From: an uncultured Oscillibacter sp.
GTDB taxonomy: Bacteria; Bacillota; Clostridia; Oscillospirales; Oscillospiraceae
NCBI RefSeq assembly: GCF_900544955.1
Contig: NZ_UQXD01000024.1
Span: 1 to 35,214 of the forward strand
Reading direction: 5' to 3'
Length of the DNA: 35,214 nt
The notes beneath the pieces were generated by a model. It was not told the DNA's origin, made no database searches, and saw only the letters and a program-made list of their open reading frames with translations. A program made the translations under genes and the position numbers. Below, piece by piece: positions 26,414 through 35,144 of this stretch. The stretch's first letter is position 1. The number at the start of each line of letters is the position of its first letter.

Positions 26414-27313
26414 TTATGTTTCCTTGCCGGCCGCCCGGCTATACAGCGCGATGCCCGCCACCACGGCGGCGCCGCCCAGCACCGCGGCGAGGCCCGGCCG
26501 CTCCCCGAAGAGCAGCAGCCCCCAGCCCGCCGCCAGCACCGGCTCCAGCAGTCTCACCGCTGAGACGAAGGCCGCCGGCAGGTACTTCAGCCCCCAGCTG
26601 AACACGCTGTGGCCCAGCAGTGTGCAGAACACCGCCAGGCCCAGGGCCGTCAGACCGTTCACCGCCCCGTAGCCCGCCAGGGGCAGACCCGTGGCCAGGG
26701 CGATGAGCAGCACCGTGCCCGTCGCCGCCAGATACACGAAAAATGTGTAGACCGTGGTGGAGAGCTTCCGGCGGCAGACGGCGCCCAGCACGGTATACAC
26801 CGCCATGCACATCGCCCCGGCCAGGGCCAGCAGGTCGCCCCGCAGGGCGCCGCCCCCGGCGGCGCTGTCCCCCAGGGCCACCGCCGCGCTGCCGGCGAAG
26901 GTCAGCAGAATGGCCGGCCAGGCCCGGCGGGGCAGCCGCTGGCCCAGCAAAACCGCGCCGCCCAGGGCCACGAAAAACACCTCCGTGTCCACCAGCACCA
27001 CCGACGAGGCGATGGAGATGAACCGCAGGGACTCAAAATACGCCGCGAAGTGCAGCCCCAGAAAGGCCCCGCTGACCAGGCACAGCAGCGCCTCCCGCCG
27101 GGGCAGGTCCCGCAGCTCGGCGCGGCGGGACACCATGGCCGGCGCCAGCAGCAGCGACGCCAGCCCCACCCGGTACAGCACCAGAATCAGGGAGGGGGCC
27201 GTGGACCAGCGGACAAACACGGCGGAGAGGGACGCGCCCGCCACGCCCAGCAGCACCACCAGGCCCTTCCCGGCGCCGCCCTTCCTCCGGACGGCCAGGC
27301 CGCGGCCGCTCAT
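26414..27313 (-). CDS. EamA/DMT-family transporter
   Basis: 299 residues with about ten hydrophobic segments in two EamA halves (first GLHFAAYFESLRFISIASSV, second LGHSVFSWGLKYLPAAFVS). It is a drug/metabolite-type inner-membrane exporter whose substrate cannot be predicted. ATG 27313 overlaps the polA stop (ATGA) and has GGAGG 7 nt upstream; the in-frame extension to 27511 is a low-complexity shadow of polA. It is co-transcribed with polA, rimI and tsaD, without an obvious functional link. Confidence 0.9.
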   Translation of the reverse strand: MSGRGLAVRRKGGAGKGLVVLLGVAGASLSAVFVRWSTAPSLILVLYRVGLASLLLAPAMVSRRAELRDLPRREALLCLVSGAFLGLHFAAYFESLRFISIASSVVLVDTEVFFVALGGAVLLGQRLPRRAWPAILLTFAGSAAVALGDSAAGGGALRGDLLALAGAMCMAVYTVLGAVCRRKLSTTVYTFFVYLAATGTVLLIALATGLPLAGYGAVNGLTALGLAVFCTLLGHSVFSWGLKYLPAAFVSAVRLLEPVLAAGWGLLLFGERPGLAAVLGGAAVVAGIALYSRAAGKET

Positions 27314-29949
27314 CCCTTTGCCTCCAGCCAGTTCCCGCCCCAGTGGGCCTCCGCCGTCAGGGGGACGTCCAGAGACACCACCTGCTCCATCTCCGCCGCC
27401 AGGAGGGCGGCCACCCGCTCGGCCTCCGCCGCCGGGCACTCCACAATCAGCTCGTCGTGGACCTGGAGCACCAGCCGGGCCGCCAGTCCTTCCGCCCGCA
27501 TCCGCTTCCACACCGCCACCATGGCCAGCTTCATCACGTCCGCCGCCGTGCCCTGGATGGGCATGTTCAGCGCCACCCGCTCCCCGAAGGAGCGGAGATT
27601 GAAGTTGGAGGACGTCAGCTCCGGCAGCTCCCGCCGCCGGTGGAGCAGCGTCTCCACGTAGCCCGTCTCCTTGGCCTGGGCCACCACCCGGTCCATGTAG
27701 GCCCGGACCCCGGGGAAGGTGGCGAAGTAGGCCTCCATATAGGCCTTGGCCTCCGCCACGGACACGCCGATATCCTGGCTGAGGGAGAAGGAGGAGATGC
27801 CGTAGACGATGCCGAAATTCACCGCCTTGGCGCGGCGGCGCATCTCATGGGTCACCTCCGCCGGGTCCACATGGAACACCTGGGCCGCCGTTGCGGTGTG
27901 GATGTCCTGCCCGGAGCGGAAGGCCGCCTGCATGGCCTGGTCCCCGGAGATATGGGCCAGGAGCCGCAGCTCGATCTGGGAGTAGTCCGCGTCCACCAGG
28001 ACGCAGCCCTCCGCCGGGACGAACATCCGCCGGATCTCACTGCCCAGGTCCGTCCGGGTGGGGATGTTCTGGAGGTTGGGCTCCGTGGAACTCAGCCGCC
28101 CCGTGGCGGTGACGGTCATCTGGAAGCTGGTGCGCACCCGGCCGTCGGGGCCGATGGCCTTCAGCAGGCCGTCGGCATAGGTGGATTTCAGCTTGGCGTA
28201 CTGCCGGTACTCCAGCACGGCGTCCACAATGGGGGCCTCGTAGCGCAGCTTCTCCAGCACGTCCGCGTTGGTGGACCAGCCGGTTTTCGTCTTCTTGCCG
28301 TGGGGCAGGCCCAGCCGGCCGAAGAGAATCTCTCCCAGCTGCTTGGGGGAGTTGATGTTGAAGGTCTCCCCCGCCATGCGGTAGATGGCCTCCTCCTGCT
28401 CCGCGATGCGCCCGGCCAGGGCGTCCCCGAAGGCGGACAGCGCCCGGGCGTCCACCCGGCACCCCGCCAGCTCCATCTCCGCCAGCACCCGGCACAGCGG
28501 CAGCTCCGCCGTCTGATACAGCTCCCACATGCCCCGCTCCCGGAGCTGGGGCGCCAGGGCGGTGTAGAGGGCGTCCACGGCGGCGGCGTAGCTGTCAAAG
28601 CTGGCCCGGGCCGCCGCCGCGTCCCCCAGCAGGGAGAAGGCGTCCGGCTCCAGATAGATGGGCTTGGGCAGCTCCGTATTGAAATAGGAGACAAACAGCC
28701 GCTGGAGCTCGTAGCTCCCCGCTGTGGCGTCCAACAGATAGGCCGCCAGGGCCGTGTCGAAGACGAAGCCCTCCGCCTCCAGGCCGTTGGCGAGGAGCTG
28801 GCGCATCAAGTCCTTCACGTTGTGGGAGACCTTCCGGATATCCCCGGCGAACAGGGCCCGCAGAAGGCCGTTCCAGTCCCCCTGATACTTCTCGAAAAAC
28901 AGCTCCGCCGTCACGGCGGAGGACTCGCCGCTCCCGCAGGTCACCACCGCGGCGGAGAGGTCCGGCAGGGCCAGCACCGCCACATGGTCCGCCTGCCGCC
29001 ACATGGCCAGCAGCCGCTCCGCCTGGGCCGTCTCCGTCACCTGCTCCACCGTCACGCGGAAGGCCGCCGGGGGGGCCGCCTCCGGCGCCAGGCCGAACTT
29101 CTCGATGAGCCGGGTGAACTCCAGCCGCAGAAACAGCGGGTAGGCCGCCGGGCCGGGCGCCTGCACCAGGTTGTCCTCCGGTCGGAAGTCCAGGGGCGCG
29201 TCGGTGACGATGGTGGCCAGCCACAGGGAGTGGCGGGCGCTCTCCTCCCCCTCCCGGAGCTTTTTCAGCGCGGCGGGCTTGGCCTCCACCTCCGGCATCC
29301 GGGCATACAGGGCCTCCACGCTCCCGTACCTCTGAATCAGGTCCAAGGCGGTCTTCTCCCCCACCCCCGGCACGCCGGGGATGTTGTCGGAGGCGTCGCC
29401 CATGAGGGCCTTCAGGTCGATCATGTGGATGGGGGCGAAGCCGTACTGCTCCCGGAAGGCCGCCTCCGTCATGTCCTTGGTGGTGGTCTGGCCCATGCGG
29501 GTGGACACCAGCTTCACCCGCGTCGCGTCCGTGATGAGCTGGAGGGAGTCCTTGTCCCCTGTCACCACCACGCACTCCCAGCCCGTCGCCTCGCACTTGC
29601 GGGAGATGGTGCCGATGAGGTCGTCCGCCTCCCAGCCCTCCAGCTCGTAGCGGGGGATGTTCAGCGCGTCCAGCACCTCCTTGAGCACCGGCACCTGCAT
29701 CCGCAGCTCCTCGGGCATGGGTTTGCGGGTGGCCTTGTAGGCCTCGTCCGCCTGGTGGCGGAAGGTGGGGGCGTGGAGGTCGAAGGTGACGCACACCGCG
29801 TCCGGGGACTCCTCCCCCTCCAGCCGCAGCAGCGTAGTGAGGAAGCCGAAGATGGCGTGGGTGTAGAGCCCGTCCCGGGTGGAGAGGGGGCGGATGCCGT
29901 AGTAGGCCCGGTTGAGAATGCTGTTGCCGTCGATGACCATGAGTTTCAT
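27310..29949 (-). CDS. polA: DNA polymerase I
   Basis: 879 residues. The 5'-3' exonuclease domain (about 1-290) starts MKLMVIDGNSILNRAYYG and contains GDASDNIPGVPGVGEKTA. The middle domain (about 300-480) has lost the first acidic motif of the 3'-5' proofreading exonuclease (LALPDLS where FDTET is expected), so it probably lacks proofreading, as in many Gram-positive enzymes. The polymerase domain keeps motif A DYSQIELRLLAHISGD, the O-helix RRRAKAVNFGIVYG and motif C VHDELIVE. The enzyme removes RNA primers and fills repair gaps. The ATG at 29949 has AGGAGG upstream; a longer in-frame reading to 30099 lacks one. Head of the operon. Confidence 0.97.
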   Translation of the reverse strand: MKLMVIDGNSILNRAYYGIRPLSTRDGLYTHAIFGFLTTLLRLEGEESPDAVCVTFDLHAPTFRHQADEAYKATRKPMPEELRMQVPVLKEVLDALNIPRYELEGWEADDLIGTISRKCEATGWECVVVTGDKDSLQLITDATRVKLVSTRMGQTTTKDMTEAAFREQYGFAPIHMIDLKALMGDASDNIPGVPGVGEKTALDLIQRYGSVEALYARMPEVEAKPAALKKLREGEESARHSLWLATIVTDAPLDFRPEDNLVQAPGPAAYPLFLRLEFTRLIEKFGLAPEAAPPAAFRVTVEQVTETAQAERLLAMWRQADHVAVLALPDLSAAVVTCGSGESSAVTAELFFEKYQGDWNGLLRALFAGDIRKVSHNVKDLMRQLLANGLEAEGFVFDTALAAYLLDATAGSYELQRLFVSYFNTELPKPIYLEPDAFSLLGDAAAARASFDSYAAAVDALYTALAPQLRERGMWELYQTAELPLCRVLAEMELAGCRVDARALSAFGDALAGRIAEQEEAIYRMAGETFNINSPKQLGEILFGRLGLPHGKKTKTGWSTNADVLEKLRYEAPIVDAVLEYRQYAKLKSTYADGLLKAIGPDGRVRTSFQMTVTATGRLSSTEPNLQNIPTRTDLGSEIRRMFVPAEGCVLVDADYSQIELRLLAHISGDQAMQAAFRSGQDIHTATAAQVFHVDPAEVTHEMRRRAKAVNFGIVYGISSFSLSQDIGVSVAEAKAYMEAYFATFPGVRAYMDRVVAQAKETGYVETLLHRRRELPELTSSNFNLRSFGERVALNMPIQGTAADVMKLAMVAVWKRMRAEGLAARLVLQVHDELIVECPAAEAERVAALLAAEMEQVVSLDVPLTAEAHWGGNWLEAKG

Positions 29950-29986
29950 GGGCGTGCCTCCTGGGAGTGATTTCATAGATTGTAAC

Positions 29987-30015
29987 AGTATACCCCATTT
30001 TCCACATTCGTGCAA
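29987..30015 (-). promoter_or_regulatory. Promoter of the polA operon
   Basis: Minus strand TTGCAC (30010-30015), 17-bp spacer, TATACT (29987-29992), 38 bp upstream of the polA ATG. A DnaA-box-like TTTTCCACA (plus strand, 29998-30006) falls inside the spacer. Confidence 0.65.
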
Positions 30016-30086
30016 TGGGCAAGCCCCAAGGCCCCTGACGGAGATCCGCGCACGTGATTCACCCCCGCCGGTCTCCTCAAACGGCC

Positions 30087-30115
30087 TTGAGAACAGCAAC
30101 TCAATATGATAATAT
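30087..30115 (+). promoter_or_regulatory. Promoter of the MTA/SAH nucleosidase gene
   Basis: TTGAGA (30087-30092), 17-bp spacer, TAATAT (30110-30115), in locally AT-rich DNA about 67 bp before the ATG. Confidence 0.55.
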
Positions 30116-30181
30116 AAAAAATAACAGACCCCAGGGCGGACAAGACGCCCCGGACAAATCGAACGTCACAGGAGACTCCCT

Positions 30182-30874
30182 ATGAAAATTGGAATCGTAT
30201 GTGCAGGCGACGAAGAGATTGCCCCCTTTTTGCCCTACATCCAAAATTGCAAGACAACGGAACGAGCCATGCTGAACTTCCATGAAGGGCAGATGGAGGG
30301 CATCGAGGTTGTCGCCCTGTTTTCGGGGGTATGCAAAGTAAACGCCGCCATCGCGTCACAGATTTTAATAGATGCCTTCGATGTAGATATCATCATCAAT
30401 CCGGGAACCGCAGGCGGTATACACCCCGATCTCCAGCGATTCGACACCGTGATCTCTACGGAGGTCTGTTACCACGACGTCGCACCGGACATTTTAACGG
30501 AGTTTCATCCATGGATGAACGCTGCGTTTTTTGAGGCAGACCGCCACCTGATCGCGCTGTCAAAAGTTGCGGTGCGCAACATGAAGCTGCCGGGAAAGGT
30601 GTTTTGGGGGCGAATGGTTACCGGGGAGTCCTTTATCACCGATGAGGGGCGGCAAAAGATTTCTGACGAATTTGCCCCGTTAACGGTGGACATGGAGACG
30701 GCAAGTATTGCCCATGTCTGCTATGTAAATGCCAAGCCGTTCCTATCCATCCGCTGTGTTACAGACACCGCCACGCATAGCGGAATTGATCATTTTGAAG
30801 AAAACTGCGCCAAAGCCGCAGCCATTGCAAAACGTATTACCATGGCTCTATTCAAGGAAATCGGCAGCAAGTAA
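30182..30874 (+). CDS. mtnN: 5'-methylthioadenosine/S-adenosylhomocysteine nucleosidase
   Basis: 230 residues, typical for MTAN. The start MKIGIVCAGDEEIAPF holds the catalytic-region acidic residues. INPGTAGG and FITDEG follow, and VDMETASIAHVCY supplies the nucleoside-binding Glu. The RCVTDTA motif holds the catalytic Asp. The enzyme splits MTA or SAH into adenine and a thioribose sugar. AGGAG lies 8 nt before ATG 30182. Codon use is visibly less GC-rich than polA or the downstream permease, so it may be acquired. It has its own promoter and terminator; its adenine product is the substrate of the deaminase 1.9 kb downstream. Confidence 0.92.
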   Translation: MKIGIVCAGDEEIAPFLPYIQNCKTTERAMLNFHEGQMEGIEVVALFSGVCKVNAAIASQILIDAFDVDIIINPGTAGGIHPDLQRFDTVISTEVCYHDVAPDILTEFHPWMNAAFFEADRHLIALSKVAVRNMKLPGKVFWGRMVTGESFITDEGRQKISDEFAPLTVDMETASIAHVCYVNAKPFLSIRCVTDTATHSGIDHFEENCAKAAAIAKRITMALFKEIGSK

Positions 30875-30917
30875 CCTCAGACAGGACTCTCATTTTGTCA
30901 GGCTGATGGCAAGCGGA

Positions 30918-30957
30918 GGAGCCCCCACACAAAAAAGCGCGGGGGCTCCTTTTTTTC
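30918..30957 (+). terminator. Terminator after mtnN
   Basis: GGAGCCCCC (30918-30926) pairs with GGGGGCTCC (30941-30949), followed by eight T. Confidence 0.88.
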
Positions 30958-31267
30958 CATTTTGGCAAGGATCGGTTTGCCAGGCCCGCCAGCAGCCCGT
31001 CCCTATCGCAGAGAGGCCCCGCGGCCCCCCTCCGGCGGCAGAGGCAGCGCCAGAGTGTTTCGATTTTGTCAAATGGTACAGATACTCCAATAAACTTCTG
31101 ATGATTCTTATACAAATACCACAAGATTCCTCCTCGTTTTTCGGAGTCTTTTTGCTTGGGAATAATTGACAACCGGTGAAAATGTTTGTACCCTAGTAGG
31201 TAAGGAGCGGAGGAAAGGAGGACAGCCGGCAGCCATCGGCCCATCTCACAGAAAAGGGGTTTTTATC
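30958..31267. other. Leader region between mtnN terminator and the permease gene
   Basis: About 300 bases without a gene. They hold an AT-richer central part and the promoter at 31166-31194, then a purine-rich stretch leading to the ribosome site. I recognise no riboswitch. Confidence 0.5.
31166..31194 (+). promoter_or_regulatory. Promoter of the GntP-family permease
   Basis: Perfect TTGACA (31166-31171), 17-bp spacer, and TACCCT as a weak -10 (31189-31194), about 73 bp upstream of the ATG. A poor -10 with a consensus -35 suggests an activator could help. Confidence 0.4.
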
Positions 31268-32608
31268 ATGTTAATGGTCGTATTTTTAATCGGAATCGCC
31301 CTGTTGATGTTCATGATTATCAAATGCAAGATCAATCCCTTCCTGGCACTGCTTTTCACGGCAATCGTCATCGGCTTCGGTGCGCGGCTCCCGCTGGCGG
31401 GCATCGCCTCGGGCATTGCCTCCGGCTTCGGCTCCACCATGACCAGCATCGGCATCGTCATCGCGCTGGGCATCATCCTGGGCCAGCTGCTCTATGAGAC
31501 GGGCGGCACGGAGGAGATTGCAAACCTGGCGCTGAAAACCATCGGCACCAAGCACTCCCCCCTGGCGCTGTGCATCACCGGCGTCATTGTGGCCATCCCG
31601 GTGTTTTTCGACGCGGCGTTCGTCATTTTGATCTCCCTTGCCAAGCAGCTGTCCAAAAAGACCGGCATCCCCCTGGCCCGGTTCGTCACCGCCCTGGGAG
31701 CGGGCCTGATTATGGGCCACTGCGTCATCATCCCCACCCCCGGCCCCATGGCCGTGGCGGGCACCGTCAACGCCCCCCTGGGTGCTTTCGTCTTCTACTC
31801 CATCATCGTCTCCGTTCCTGCGGCCCTGGTGGGCGGCGTGCTCTACTCCAAGCTGACGGTGAAGAAATTCTTCCCCGAGGAGTGCGGGCAGGAGCTGGAC
31901 CACGTGACCCTGGACACCAGCAAGTCCCAGGAGCACTGCTCCGGCGGTCTGGCCATCTTTTTGATCCTGCTGCCCATCCTCTTGATCCTGGTGGGCACCA
32001 TCGCCGCCGCCCTGCTGCCCCAGGGCTCCGGGGTGTCCCTCTTCTGCGCCTTCATCGGCGACAAGAACATCGCGCTGTTCGTCGGCGTCGTGGCGGCCAT
32101 GTTCGCCCTGAAAAAGCACCTCAAGCGCTCCTTCGAGGAGGTCATGGCGGAGGCCGGCGCCCAGGCCGGCATGGTGCTGCTCATCACCGGCGCCGGCGGC
32201 AGCTTCGGCGCCATCATCAACGCCACCGGCATCGGCGATTACATCGTGAGCACCATGCAGAACTTCAACGTCCCCCTGATCCTGCTGGCCTTCCTCCTCA
32301 GCCAGATTCTGCGGGCCGCCCAGGGCTCCGCCACCGTGGCGCTGGTCACCACCTCCGCCATCCTGGCCCCCTCCATCACGGCCATGGGCGCCTCCCCCGT
32401 GCTGGTGGGCCTGGCCATCTGCTGCGGCGCCGTGGGGCTGTCCCTGCCCAATGACTCCGGCTTCTGGGTCATCAACCGCTTCTCCGGCTTCACCTTCTCC
32501 CAGACCATGAAGGCCTGGACCATCGGCGGCTTCATCGCCGGCCTCACCGGCCTGGCCGTCGTCCTGGTGCTGAGCCTGTTCCAGGGCGTGCTGCCGGGTC
32601 TTCTGTAA
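31268..32608 (+). CDS. GntP-family carboxylate/H+ symporter
   Basis: 446 residues, the standard GntP length, with about 12-14 membrane spans. Characteristic parts are FLALLFTAIVIGFGARLP near the N-terminus, a central IPVFFDAAFVILISL, GHCVIIPTPGPMAVAG, and LPNDSGFWVINRFSG near the C-terminus. The family imports gluconate, glycerate or related hydroxy-acids with protons. The substrate here is unknown, and no gluconate kinase or related catabolic gene is nearby. AAGGGG stands 8 nt before ATG 31268; upstream in-frame codons from 31166 lie in the promoter and are rejected. Flanked by its own promoter and a strong terminator. Confidence 0.92.
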   Translation: MLMVVFLIGIALLMFMIIKCKINPFLALLFTAIVIGFGARLPLAGIASGIASGFGSTMTSIGIVIALGIILGQLLYETGGTEEIANLALKTIGTKHSPLALCITGVIVAIPVFFDAAFVILISLAKQLSKKTGIPLARFVTALGAGLIMGHCVIIPTPGPMAVAGTVNAPLGAFVFYSIIVSVPAALVGGVLYSKLTVKKFFPEECGQELDHVTLDTSKSQEHCSGGLAIFLILLPILLILVGTIAAALLPQGSGVSLFCAFIGDKNIALFVGVVAAMFALKKHLKRSFEEVMAEAGAQAGMVLLITGAGGSFGAIINATGIGDYIVSTMQNFNVPLILLAFLLSQILRAAQGSATVALVTTSAILAPSITAMGASPVLVGLAICCGAVGLSLPNDSGFWVINRFSGFTFSQTMKAWTIGGFIAGLTGLAVVLVLSLFQGVLPGLL

Positions 32609-32622
32609 GGCGCTGTTCCAAA

Positions 32623-32656
32623 GGTCCCCGTCCGCGGTGCGGACGGGGACCTTTTT
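32623..32656 (+). terminator. Terminator after the GntP gene
   Basis: GGTCCCCGTCCGC (32623-32635) pairs perfectly with GCGGACGGGGACC (32639-32651), loop GGT, then five T. Confidence 0.92.
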
Positions 32657-32671
32657 CTTTGAAATTTCCCA

Positions 32672-32700
32672 TGGACAAACCCCCGGTTTTGGCGTATACT
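32672..32700 (+). promoter_or_regulatory. Promoter of the adenine deaminase gene
   Basis: TGGACA (32672-32677), 17-bp spacer, TATACT (32695-32700), each five of six matches to consensus. The 82-bp leader contains AT-rich ATATCATA-type repeats that might be an operator. No purine riboswitch is seen. Confidence 0.65.
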
Positions 32701-32782
32701 TGCCCTAACCTCAGTATCATATCCAGTTATATTAGTCATAAGATATCATAATATCAAATTTTGGAACAGAAGGAGTGGTTCT

Positions 32783-34507
32783 ATGTCTGAGAGCTATGCG
32801 GGCAAGATCAACCGGAAGCTGCTGAAAAAGCGGCGCATCATCAACGCCGCCGCCGGGCGGGAACCGGCAGACCTGGTGCTGAAAAACGCCACCTACGTGA
32901 ACGTGTTCTCCAATGAGCTGTGCCATGGGGACATCGCCGTGGCGGAGGGGCTCATCGTAGGCATGGGCACCTACTCCGGCGCGGTGGAGCAGGACTGCGG
33001 GGGGAAGATCGTCCTCCCCGGCTTTCTGGACGCCCACATCCACCTGGAGAGCTCCCTGGTCTCCCCCAAGGAGTTCGTCCGGGCGGTGCTGCCCCACGGC
33101 ACCACCACCGTGGTCACCGACCCCCACGAGATCGCCAACGTCATGGGCACCGACGGCATCGAGTACATGCTCCAGGCCACAGAGAACCTGCCGGTGGACG
33201 TGCGGTTCATGCTGCCCTCCTGCGTCCCCGCCACCCCCCTGGACGAGTCCGGCGCCGTGCTGGACTACCGGGCCATCGACTCCTTCTACGACCACCCCCG
33301 GGTCCAGGGCCTGGCGGAGATGATGAACTTCGTGGGCATCATCGCCGGGGACGACCAGGCGGTGGAGAAGATTGTGGCGGCCCAGGCCCACCACAAGAAA
33401 ATCGACGGCCACGCCCCGGACCTGAAGGGCAACGACCTCAACGCCTACATCGCCGCCGGGGTGTACTCCGACCACGAGTGCCACGACCTGGACGACGCCA
33501 TCGCCAAGCTGGAGCGGGGCCAGTTCATCATGATCCGGGAGGGCACCGCCGCCCGGAACCTGGAGGCTCTGGCCCCCCTGCTGTGCGGCAAGTACGCCGA
33601 GCGGTGCATGTTCTGCACCGACGACAAGCACCCCAACGACCTGCTGGAAAAGGGCCACATCGACTACATTGTGAAAAAGGCCATCGCCCTGGGAGTAGAC
33701 CCCATCATCGCGGTGAAAGTGGCCTGCCACAACGCCGCCCGGTACTTCCTGCTGAACAACCGGGGGGCCATCGCTCCGGGGTATCTGGCGGACTTCGTCC
33801 TCATCGACGATTTCCAGAGCTTTCGCATCCAGCAGGTCTACAAGCGGGGTGAGCTGCTGGTGGACCAGGGGGTGGTCCGGGACTTCCCCGCGCCGCAGAT
33901 TGAACCCTATCTGGTGGCCCGGGCTCACGCCACCTTCCACGTGGAGCCCCTCACCGCCAGGGACTTCACCGAGCCCCGCCCCCGGGGCATCATCGGCATG
34001 GTCAGCGGGGAGATCACCACCGTGGACGCCGGGTACTCCGACCGTATCGACACGGAGTACGACGTTTTGAAAATCGCCGTGGTGGAGCGGCACAAGAACA
34101 CCCGCCACATCGGCATCGGCTTCCTCCAGGGCTACGGACTGAAGTCCGGCGCCGTGGCCACCTCCATCTCCCACGACTCCCACAACATCATCGTGGTGGG
34201 CACCAGCGAGGCGGATATGGCCGCCGCCGTCAACCGGGTGGTGGCGCTGGGCGGCGGCATTGTGGTGTGGGACGGCGGGCAGCCCCTGGCGGAGGTGCCC
34301 CTGGCCATCGCCGGCATCATGAGCGACGAGCCTCTGGACGCGGTGAACGAAAAGCTGGAGGCCGCCAAGGAGCAGGCCTTCCGCCTGGGGGTCAGCCGGG
34401 GCATCGACCCCTTCATGACCCTGAGCTTCATGGCCCTGCCGGTGATCCCCTCCCTGCGGATCACCACCCGGGGCGTGTTCGACGTGAACAGCCAGAGCTA
34501 CGTGTGA
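32783..34507 (+). CDS. ade: Adenine deaminase
   Basis: 574 residues, typical for bacterial adenine deaminase of the amidohydrolase superfamily. The metal-binding GFLDAHIHLESSLVSP lies about 80 residues in. HGTTTVVTDPHEIANVMG and CTDDKHPNDLL follow, and the C-terminal half has VGTSEADMAAAVNRV and LSFMALPVIPSLRITTRG. The enzyme converts adenine to hypoxanthine and ammonia. AAGGAG stands 7 nt before ATG 32783. It is transcribed alone from its own promoter and could process adenine released by the nucleosidase upstream. The reading frame is intact. Confidence 0.96.
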   Translation: MSESYAGKINRKLLKKRRIINAAAGREPADLVLKNATYVNVFSNELCHGDIAVAEGLIVGMGTYSGAVEQDCGGKIVLPGFLDAHIHLESSLVSPKEFVRAVLPHGTTTVVTDPHEIANVMGTDGIEYMLQATENLPVDVRFMLPSCVPATPLDESGAVLDYRAIDSFYDHPRVQGLAEMMNFVGIIAGDDQAVEKIVAAQAHHKKIDGHAPDLKGNDLNAYIAAGVYSDHECHDLDDAIAKLERGQFIMIREGTAARNLEALAPLLCGKYAERCMFCTDDKHPNDLLEKGHIDYIVKKAIALGVDPIIAVKVACHNAARYFLLNNRGAIAPGYLADFVLIDDFQSFRIQQVYKRGELLVDQGVVRDFPAPQIEPYLVARAHATFHVEPLTARDFTEPRPRGIIGMVSGEITTVDAGYSDRIDTEYDVLKIAVVERHKNTRHIGIGFLQGYGLKSGAVATSISHDSHNIIVVGTSEADMAAAVNRVVALGGGIVVWDGGQPLAEVPLAIAGIMSDEPLDAVNEKLEAAKEQAFRLGVSRGIDPFMTLSFMALPVIPSLRITTRGVFDVNSQSYV

Positions 34508-34545
34508 CAAAAGGCATGAGATATGGTGACATTGGTCGGACACAT

Positions 34546-34587
34546 AAAAAACGCCCGCCCCGCTGCCGGTGCAGCGGGGCGGGCGTT
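34546..34587 (-). terminator. Terminator of the isochorismatase-family gene
   Basis: AACGCCCGCCCCGCTGC (34550-34566) pairs perfectly with its complement (34571-34587), loop CGGT. On the minus strand it is followed by a run of six T, so it ends the minus-strand hydrolase gene. It can also stop readthrough from ade. Confidence 0.88.
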
Positions 34588-34589
34588 GC

Positions 34590-35132
34590 TCATTCCTCCA
34601 CGGTGATCTGGCAGGCCTGCATGGCCGCCAGGGCCGTCCGGTGGCTCTCCGGGGTCACCCCCGCGCAGCAGGCGGCCTCCACCCGGATCTCCGCCTCCGG
34701 CACAAATGCCTTCAGCAGCATGGCGTTGGAGATGACGCAGATGTCGGTGCACACGCCGATGAGGGTGACGCGCTCCACCCCCGGCCTCCCCTGCCTGCGC
34801 AGATCCTCGTCCCGGGCGCGCACCAGCGCGCCCAGGTCCCGGCTGGCGAAGGCGTTCTTGTCGAGGGGATGGGCGGCGTCCTCCGCCAGCTGGGGAATGA
34901 TCTCCCAGCCCTCGGTGCCCCGCAGGCAGTGGGGCACCGGCAGCCGCCGCCCCTCCTGGGTGGCCAGGTAGTCCGGCCCATGGGTGTCCCGGGTGAAGAG
35001 GAGCTCCTCCCCCCGGTTGATGCCGTCCACCACCCGGCCCACCACATAGGGCACGATGGCCCGGGCCTCCGGCGTCCCCAGAACGCCGGTGACGAAGTCG
35101 TTCTGCATGTCCACAACCACTAAGATGTTCAT
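34590..35132 (-). CDS. Isochorismatase/nicotinamidase-family cysteine hydrolase
   Basis: 180 residues. It starts MNILVVVDMQNDFVTGVLG with the catalytic Asp8. The motifs LLFTRDTHGPDYLATQEG and HPLDKNAF carry further triad and metal-site candidates, and GVCTDICVISNAMLLKA carries the nucleophilic Cys. The closest functional type by motif layout is nicotinamidase (nicotinamide to nicotinate for NAD salvage), but isochorismatase-like hydrolases vary widely. GGAGGAG stands just before ATG 35132, and the gene follows the end of another minus-strand gene by 12 bp, so they form an operon that continues beyond the window. Confidence 0.88.
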   Translation of the reverse strand: MNILVVVDMQNDFVTGVLGTPEARAIVPYVVGRVVDGINRGEELLFTRDTHGPDYLATQEGRRLPVPHCLRGTEGWEIIPQLAEDAAHPLDKNAFASRDLGALVRARDEDLRRQGRPGVERVTLIGVCTDICVISNAMLLKAFVPEAEIRVEAACCAGVTPESHRTALAAMQACQITVEE

Positions 35133-35144
35133 ACCGTCTCCTCC

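Noticed and set aside
32701..32782. Purine riboswitch before adenine deaminase
   Set aside because: The 82-bp leader is AT-rich without the conserved three-way-junction sequences.
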